NCBI GenBank assembly: GCA_016709145.1
Contig: JADJEK010000010.1
Span: 62,001-126,000, forward strand
Source: Planctomycetota bacterium
GTDB lineage: Bacteria; Planctomycetota; B15-G4; JADJEK01
Reading direction: 5' to 3'
DNA: 64,000 nucleotides
The translations under genes were made by a program, and so were the position numbers. Of this stretch, positions 59,059-64,000 are shown one piece after another. Under the pieces are notes generated by a model, which saw only the letters and a program-made list of their open reading frames with translations, ran no database searches and was not told the origin of the DNA. Each line of letters starts with the position of its first letter. The stretch's first letter is position 1.

Positions 59059-59883
59059 TCACCCCCCGTAACTCTCCGCGCTCGACGGAAAACTCCCGTT
59101 CCGTACCTCGTCTCGATACTTCACCAACCCCTCGGCCGCGACCTCGCGTAGGTTTGCGTAAGGCCGCACGAACTTCGGCAGATGCCCGAAGTTCAAGCCC
59201 ATGACGTCCGTGAACACGAGGATCTGGCCGTCGCAGGATGCGCCCGCGCCGATGCCGATCGTCGGGATGTCGACGGCGCTCGTGATCGCGGCCGCGACGG
59301 AATCGGGGATGCCCTCGAGCACGAGCGCGAAGGCTCCGGCGGCCACGACCGCGCGCGCGTCCTCGATCAAGTCGCGCGCGCCTTGTTCGGTCTTGCCTTG
59401 GACGCGGTAGCCGCCCATCGCGTGGACGGATTGCGGCAACAGCCCGATGTGCGCGACGACGGGGATGCCGGCATCGACGACCGCCGCGATCGCGTTCGCG
59501 CGTTCGGCGCCGCCTTCGAGCTTCACCGCTTGCATGCCCGCTTCCTTGATGAAGCGAGCCGACGATCGGACCGCGTCCTCCGGCGATGCCTGGTACGTGC
59601 CGAACGGGAGATCACCGACGAGGAGCGCCCGCTGCGAGCCTCGGCTGACCGCGCGGCCGGCCGCGATCATCTCGTCGAGCGTGACGGGGATCGTGCTGTC
59701 GTAGCCGAGCACGTTCGGGCCCAGCGAGTCGCCGACGAGCACGAGATCGGCGATCGGATCGACGAGTTTGCCCGACACCGCGTCGTACGCGGTGATCGCG
59801 ACGATCTTCGTCGCTCCCTTCATCGCGCGCAGTTGCGGACACGTCAGTCGTTTCGGCGCCTGCGCCGCGGATCCTGCGCTCAT
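59059..59883 (-). CDS. panB: 3-methyl-2-oxobutanoate hydroxymethyltransferase
   Basis: The protein has 274 residues. It makes ketopantoate from ketoisovalerate and methylene-tetrahydrofolate. The motifs run in family order: KIVAITAYDAVSGKLVD, LVLVGDSLGPNVLGYDSTIP, GRAVSRGSQRALLVGDLPFG, AVKLEGGAERANAI, PVVAHIGLLPQSVHAMGGYR and IGIGAGASCDGQILVFTDVM. Length is standard. GTGGAGG lies before the ATG. It is divergent from the transglutaminase gene and far from panC, so the pantothenate genes are not one operon. Confidence 0.96.
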   Translation of the reverse strand: MSAGSAAQAPKRLTCPQLRAMKGATKIVAITAYDAVSGKLVDPIADLVLVGDSLGPNVLGYDSTIPVTLDEMIAAGRAVSRGSQRALLVGDLPFGTYQASPEDAVRSSARFIKEAGMQAVKLEGGAERANAIAAVVDAGIPVVAHIGLLPQSVHAMGGYRVQGKTEQGARDLIEDARAVVAAGAFALVLEGIPDSVAAAITSAVDIPTIGIGAGASCDGQILVFTDVMGLNFGHLPKFVRPYANLREVAAEGLVKYRDEVRNGSFPSSAESYGG

Positions 59884-59914
59884 CGGATTTTGCCTCCACG
59901 CGGAACGGGGCGTG

Positions 59915-59920
59915 ATCGTA
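59915..59920 (-). promoter_or_regulatory. -10-like TACGAT for panB
   Basis: On the minus strand TACGAT lies about 31 bases before the panB ATG at 59883, close to the divergent element at 59938. Confidence 0.45.
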
Positions 59921-59937
59921 GCTCTCGCGCGCCCTTC

Positions 59938-59943
59938 TAGAAT
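59938..59943 (+). promoter_or_regulatory. -10-like TAGAAT for the transglutaminase gene
   Basis: TAGAAT lies 38 bases before the ATG at 59982, with GGAG close to the start codon. It is back-to-back with the panB element. Confidence 0.45.
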
Positions 59944-59981
59944 CCCGCGCCTCGAATCGCCCGGTGCGCTCGGAGTTCCCC

Positions 59982-61904
59982 ATGTCGCCGTTCCGCTCGC
60001 TGCTCTCCACCGTCCTCGCGTTCGTCGTCACGACCGCCGGCCTCGTCCATGCCGGCGAAACGTGGCACGTGATGAAGTTCAGCGGCGCCGACTCGGGCTA
60101 CCTGCATACGGTCAGCACGCCGACCGAGTTCGACGGCGGGCCGGCGACGCGAACCATCACCGAGACGAAGCTCGTCGTGCGCCGCATGAACAAAGAGATC
60201 ACGCTCTCCATGAGCAGCATGGTGATCGAGAACGCGGCGGGACGCATCATCGCGAAGACCGATCGCCAGGAACTGTCGGGTACCCCGAACGTCTATCAGG
60301 GCGTCGCGGTCGACGACGAGTTCGTCTGCACCGTCGAGGGTTCGGGCGCGAAGCGCGAGTTCACCGTCGAATGGCCCGAGGACATCCCGGGGCCAGAAGA
60401 GCTGAAGCGCCGCATGCTGGCGACGGGCCTGAAGGAAGGCTCCGTGCTGCGCGTGATGCAGCACGACTTCAGCTTCGGCGATCCGATGGAGCTCACGGTC
60501 ACGATCGGTCCGGTCGAGGACATCGTCGTCGGCGGCAAAACCATGCGCTTGCACCGCACGACGAGCCGGTTGCCTGGCATGCCCGAGACGACGTCGTGGG
60601 TCGACGCCGAAGGCGAGTCGTGGAAGACGGCGACCGCGATGGCCGGCGTCGAGATGATCAGCGAGATGGCGACGCGCGACGCCGTGGCGGCATTCATCGA
60701 CGGCACCGCGCAGGGCGCCGAGATGTTCATGCAGTCGACGATCTCGGCGAACGTGCGACTGCCGCGGCCGCGGTCGCTGACCTCGATCACCTACCAGGTC
60801 GTGCCGCGCAAGGCTGGCGACGCCGCGCCCGATCTCTCCAGCGAAACGCAGACGATGTCGCGCGACGCCGAGGGCAAGACGCTGCTGACGATCGTCGCGC
60901 GCACGCCCGCGCAGCAACGCCGACAAGCGCTGCCGATCACGGCTCCGGCCGCCGAACTGCGCGAGTTCCTCGAGCCGAACTCGTTCCTCCAGAGCGACGA
61001 GCCCGAGATCCTCGCTCTGGCGAAGGAAGGCGTCGGCGACGCGACCGATCCGTGGATCGCCGCGCAGCGCCTCGAAGCGCTCGTGCATCGCACGATCTCG
61101 AAAAAGAGCATGGACGTCGTGTTCGCATCCGCGCTCGAAGTCTGCCGGACGAAAGAAGGCGACTGCTCCGAGCACGCGATGCTGCTCGCGGGTCTGTGCC
61201 GCGCCGCGGGCATCCCGGCGCGCGTCGCGATGGGCCTCGTCTACGTCGGCGGCATCTTCGGCGGCCACGCGTGGACCGAAGTCTCGATCGACGGCGAGTG
61301 GTACGGACTCGACGGCACGATCGGCCACGGAGTCGTCGACCCGACGCACGTGCGCATGGGCGTGTCGAGCTTGAAGGGCGGCAGCTTCGGCGAGGCGATG
61401 ATCGGCATCACGCGCGGCCTCGGCACGATCGATTTGAAGATCGTCGAGTTCGCGCGCGGCGCCGTCGTCACGCGCGTGCCGAGCAAGAGCGAGCAAGTGC
61501 GCAACAAGGACGGCAGGTTCGAAGACGTCATCGCCGGCGTCTCGTTCGAATATCCGCGCGACTTCACCGTCGAGTTCGAGCGCCCGGACATCCTCGAGAT
61601 GTCGAACAAGGCCGTGATCGCGGTGCTGCGCAAGGGAACGTCGACGGTGCGCGTCAGCATCGAGGGTGTTCAGCCCGAGACGACGCGCGCTTCGCGCGAA
61701 CAACTGCCGGACGAAGCCGAGCGCGACGAGACCCGGGCGATCGCCGGACATCCGGGCATCGTCGGCGAGAACCAGGACGGCACGCTGAAGGTCGCGGTGG
61801 TCGTCGTCGGCGATTCCGCATACCGCATCGTCGGCACCGAGTGCGCGATCGACGACGGTAAGGCTGGATTCGATCAGGTGGTTGCGACGCTTTGGATCGA
61901 GTGA
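59982..61904 (+). CDS. exported transglutaminase-like protein
   Basis: The protein has 640 residues. A signal peptide (MSPFRSLLSTVLAFVVTTAG) ends near residue 24. The long N-terminal part is beta-rich, with an anomalous TKLVVRRMNKEITLSMSSMV stretch. The transglutaminase core shows the triad Cys394 (EGDCSEHAM), His429 (GGHAWTEV) and Asp444 (WYGLDGTIGHG), with GLCRAAGIPARVAMGLVYV between. The last 150 residues are another beta domain. It would act outside the cytoplasm on peptide bonds or glutamines; the substrate is unknown. The ATG at 59982 is preferred over 59964, which adds six residues before the signal. Confidence 0.9.
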   Translation: MSPFRSLLSTVLAFVVTTAGLVHAGETWHVMKFSGADSGYLHTVSTPTEFDGGPATRTITETKLVVRRMNKEITLSMSSMVIENAAGRIIAKTDRQELSGTPNVYQGVAVDDEFVCTVEGSGAKREFTVEWPEDIPGPEELKRRMLATGLKEGSVLRVMQHDFSFGDPMELTVTIGPVEDIVVGGKTMRLHRTTSRLPGMPETTSWVDAEGESWKTATAMAGVEMISEMATRDAVAAFIDGTAQGAEMFMQSTISANVRLPRPRSLTSITYQVVPRKAGDAAPDLSSETQTMSRDAEGKTLLTIVARTPAQQRRQALPITAPAAELREFLEPNSFLQSDEPEILALAKEGVGDATDPWIAAQRLEALVHRTISKKSMDVVFASALEVCRTKEGDCSEHAMLLAGLCRAAGIPARVAMGLVYVGGIFGGHAWTEVSIDGEWYGLDGTIGHGVVDPTHVRMGVSSLKGGSFGEAMIGITRGLGTIDLKIVEFARGAVVTRVPSKSEQVRNKDGRFEDVIAGVSFEYPRDFTVEFERPDILEMSNKAVIAVLRKGTSTVRVSIEGVQPETTRASREQLPDEAERDETRAIAGHPGIVGENQDGTLKVAVVVVGDSAYRIVGTECAIDDGKAGFDQVVATLWIE

Positions 61905-61932
61905 TCGAGACGCCGCCGCGGGCCAGCGGCGA

Positions 61933-62415
61933 TCAACCGTCGGCGACGCTGACACCGTGTTGCGAGTGAAGTCCAGCGTCCGTACATCCGGCGATCAGCT
62001 CGCCGTCGAGTTCCGGATCGATCGACGGAAACACCAACGCATGACGCGTCTCCGACTCGACGTGTGCGGCGACGCCGCGCTCGACGAGTTCTCGTGACGC
62101 GGTCTCCAATAGGTCGGCCAAGTCTCGATAGTCGGCCGTCTTCAGTTCGACGACGGCGCGCTTCGTCCCGAGACGCACCACCGCGGGATGCCCGGCGTCG
62201 TCCTGTCCGAAGAGTGCCCCCACGAACACGACGAACCCCGACTGCTTCGCGACGCTCGATCCGACGGAAATCGTCGGCGTCGTGACGGCAATGTGAGGGT
62301 CGACATCGTCCCTTCGAGTCGCACCGAGCGCGGAGAGCGCCACCGCCAGAAGCACGACGCCGGAAACGGCCACTCGCCCACGACTCACATCTCGCGAACT
62401 GCGATCCATCTTCAT
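61933..62415 (-). CDS. small exported protein of unknown function, paralogue 1
   Basis: The protein has 160 residues. AAGGAG sits just before the ATG, chosen over an upstream ATG at 62463. RVAVSGVVLLAVALSALGAT is the anchor. The mature part shows VGALFGQDDAGHPAVVRLGT, DYRDLADLLETASRELVERG and GELIAGCTDAGLHSQHGVSV. All three are counterparts of segments in the upstream gene at 62460, so the two are tandem paralogues. Family unknown. The paired GTDDAG-type and CTDAG motifs suggest a shared small fold. Confidence 0.75.
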   Translation of the reverse strand: MKMDRSSRDVSRGRVAVSGVVLLAVALSALGATRRDDVDPHIAVTTPTISVGSSVAKQSGFVVFVGALFGQDDAGHPAVVRLGTKRAVVELKTADYRDLADLLETASRELVERGVAAHVESETRHALVFPSIDPELDGELIAGCTDAGLHSQHGVSVADG

Positions 62416-62459
62416 GCTCCTTCGACCTGACCTCGTGTCAGACGCATTTCGGATTCGAG

Positions 62460-63176
62460 TCAACGGCGCTTCAAGACGACGAACTGATCCAGACCTGCAT
62501 CGGTGCAGCCGAACGCAACATACTCGTCCAGTGCCGGGCTCATCGTCAGCAGCTCGCTGCGCGACGTGTTCGCTTCGATCGACGCCGAGACTCCGATTTG
62601 GACCAGCCGACGGACGAGGTCATCGACCATCGCCTCGATCGATGTGAAGTCCGACGGCGAGACCGAGACGGTGCCGCGAGCCGTTCCCACCATGACCGTG
62701 GAAGCACTCCCTGCGTCGTCGGTTCCCCAGATCGCGCCGGCGAGCGAGATCTCGGCGTTCAGGCTCTCGTTCTGCGCCAGACTTCCGATGGCGACTCGAT
62801 TCGATGCCTGCGCCGTGGAGTTGGTGATCGAGATCTTCGTGATGCTTGCGTTCGGATCGTCCGACGTGACCGAGATCGTCGATCCGCTGACCGACGCCGT
62901 CAGCGATCCGCCGGTCATCGGACCGAAGTTGATCGCGTCCGCGATTTCTTGCAGCTTGCTCTCGAGCGTGAGTTGGATGTCGTCGGAGGACTGCGAACTC
63001 CGCGGGTTTCCTGTCCACGCGGTCAGCGTCTGCGTCACCGAACCGTTCTTCAGGGTCACCGTGATCGCTTCGTCCGCGGTTCGGGTCGGCACGGAAGGTT
63101 TGATCGTCGCGCCGGCGAGCAACATCCCCGTCAGTACCGCTCCACCAGCAACGACGACCGACACACTCTTGTTCAT
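62460..63176 (-). CDS. exported protein of unknown function, paralogue 2
   Basis: The protein has 238 residues. MNKSVSVVVAGGAVLTGMLL is the signal or anchor; GGGGGAC precedes this ATG, which is chosen over ATG 63191. Residues about 30-130 form an extra Ser/Thr-rich beta domain (ITVTLKNGSVTQTLTAW, GSTISVTSDDPNASITKISI). The last 110 residues parallel the downstream gene: GAIWGTDDAGSASTVMVGTA, SIEAMVDDLVRRLVQIGVSA and DEYVAFGCTDAGLDQFVVLK. No known family was recognised. The two genes are 44 bases apart and probably co-transcribed. Confidence 0.75.
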   Translation of the reverse strand: MNKSVSVVVAGGAVLTGMLLAGATIKPSVPTRTADEAITVTLKNGSVTQTLTAWTGNPRSSQSSDDIQLTLESKLQEIADAINFGPMTGGSLTASVSGSTISVTSDDPNASITKISITNSTAQASNRVAIGSLAQNESLNAEISLAGAIWGTDDAGSASTVMVGTARGTVSVSPSDFTSIEAMVDDLVRRLVQIGVSASIEANTSRSELLTMSPALDEYVAFGCTDAGLDQFVVLKRR

Positions 63177-63699
63177 CGCTTGGTCCCCCATCTTCGTCGA
63201 TCAAGCACCGGTCGAGCTTCCGTAGTCCCGAGCGTCAACATGATGCCCATTCTCCCTACGTAAGGGCGAACCGCCGACGCTTGTCTCCCTATCGGCTCAC
63301 CCCAAGCGACGCGGATACTCTCGGCGCTACGTTGAGTTGTCGACGCTCAATACTCCAACGTCCGACACGCCACGACTCCCGGCGAGCTGCCCGCATCGCG
63401 ATGGTGCTCCTCGACCGCCGACAGTTCAGCTCCCGCGGTTCCAGCCGCGGGCCGCGCACGTGAGCGGTGGCACCGGCGCGCGAATTCCGGTCGACGACCG
63501 ACCCGTGAGCCCGTCCTGGAACTCCATGCGCAGCTCCATGGCCAGCGCACACTCGTGACAGGCGACGACCGAGCGGCTCGCGCAGCCCGAGCAGGGCACT
63601 CGTCGGGCGCGCAGGAATTTCGCGAATCCGCGCCATCCGGCCCGGCGGGTGGCGGCGTACGGTCTGCGGACACAGTCTCGGCAGGACCTGCATCCGCCC
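63177..63699. other. gap without a convincing gene
   Basis: About 520 bases separate the paralogue gene from the sigma factor start. The part near 63230-63350 is less GC-rich than its surroundings and likely holds promoters. A Cys-containing minus-strand frame at 63426-63701 is discussed among the rejected items. Confidence 0.5.
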
Positions 63700-64000
63700 A
63701 TGTTGGCAATCCCTCCACCCTCCCCGGATCGCGACTGGGGTGAACTCCTGCGCCGTTGCGCAGCCAAGGACGAGGCCGCGCTCGCGGACCTGTACCAGCG
63801 CGCGTCGGCGGCCGTGCATGGGCTCGCCCTCCAGATCTGCCGTGACGCGCAGGCAGCCGAAGACGTGACTCTCGACGTCTTCCAGCAGGTCTGGCGCGAC
63901 GCCGGAGTCTTCGACCCGACGCGCGGCTCGCCGCTCGGCTGGATCCTGATGCTGACGCGCAGCCGTGCGCTCGATCGGCGCCGCCGCGTCGCAAAGCATG
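63700..64000 (+). CDS. ECF-type sigma factor, N-terminal part (cut by window edge)
   Basis: The frame opens MLAIPPPSPDRDWGELLRRC and runs off the window after 100 residues. AAEDVTLDVFQQVWRDAGVF is the classic region 2 helix, and PLGWILMLTRSRALDRRRRV its end, as in ECF sigma factors of the SigK/RpoE-like type with a FDPTRGS turn. Region 4 lies beyond the edge. Codon use is normal for the window. An anti-sigma gene would be expected downstream. This is the third ECF factor in the window, after 1903 and 26367. Confidence 0.85.
   Translation, partial: MLAIPPPSPDRDWGELLRRCAAKDEAALADLYQRASAAVHGLALQICRDAQAAEDVTLDVFQQVWRDAGVFDPTRGSPLGWILMLTRSRALDRRRRVAKH

Noticed and set aside
63426..63701. Minus-strand frame of about 91 residues with CxxCxxC and CxxC pairs
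   Set aside because: Some Cys spacing looks zinc-ribbon-like and G/C-ending codons are frequent. But it starts one base from the sigma factor start on the other strand, leaving no room for promoters, and its tail is featureless. It could be real; conservation in relatives would decide.

Overview
The window comes from a very GC-rich bacterial chromosome, with almost every third codon position G or C. The likeliest source is a member of the Planctomycetota. That rests on gene content, not on a database match: DHQ dehydratase/shikimate dehydrogenase and FolB/HPPK fusions, a secretin-N-like repeat protein beside an ECF sigma factor and a HEAT-repeat anti-sigma protein, many large exported carboxypeptidase-regulatory-like proteins, a BNR-type surface protein with a Gly/Leu-rich C-terminal domain, and an abundance of ECF sigma factors. 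Treat the phylum as an inference.

Layout. 1-836: the tail of one gene, then repeat-rich non-coding DNA. 837-5939: an exported protein with 18 CxxC motifs, divergent from an ECF sigma / anti-sigma-HEAT / secretin-N-like protein unit. 6093-13146: tightly packed metabolic genes: FolB-HPPK fusion, EEP hydrolase, thioredoxin-like protein, psd, a lipoprotein phosphatase, PssA-HPPK fusion, panC, ispE and a zinc-ribbon SpoVG. 13346-15847: DUF2520-type dehydrogenase coupled to an AroD-AroE fusion. 15888-26903 (minus strand): a Tad/Flp pilus locus of eleven genes headed by its own ECF sigma factor. 26989-31020: a His-rich protein, a carboxypeptidase-regulatory-like protein, repeats and hairpins, and a Tat-exported asparaginase-family hydrolase. 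31141-45779: a CPXCG protein, a lipoprotein, a subtilase, three more regulatory-like-domain proteins, and two large exported proteins ending in a GspG-like domain. 46015-48348: zinc ribbon, BCCP and biotin carboxylase. 48514-53115: HlyD/ABC/FtsX/FtsX exporter. 53207-58378: alkaline-phosphatase-fold lipoprotein and BNR protein. 58379-59058: non-coding, with a 41-bp-arm inverted repeat. 59059-64000: panB, an exported transglutaminase, two tandem paralogues of unknown function, and the start of another ECF sigma factor.

How the genes work together. psd and pssA cover the two committed steps to phosphatidylethanolamine. HPPK is fused both to FolB and to PssA, tying folate-type synthesis into the same block. 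panC and panB give two steps of pantothenate synthesis from separate loci. The Tad locus supplies secretin, pilin, minor pilins, assembly ATPase, platform and localisation protein, but no prepilin peptidase is present. Much of the rest is envelope or secreted protein: signal peptides, lipoboxes and beta-rich repeat domains.

Regulatory signals. Recurrent TAnnnT -10-like hexamers precede many starts. Several sit 7-8 nt from the start codon, suggesting leaderless mRNAs. Longer intergenic gaps carry dispersed palindromes that recur within the window. I found no tRNA, rRNA, CRISPR array, insertion sequence or riboswitch. All family assignments come from reading motifs by eye.
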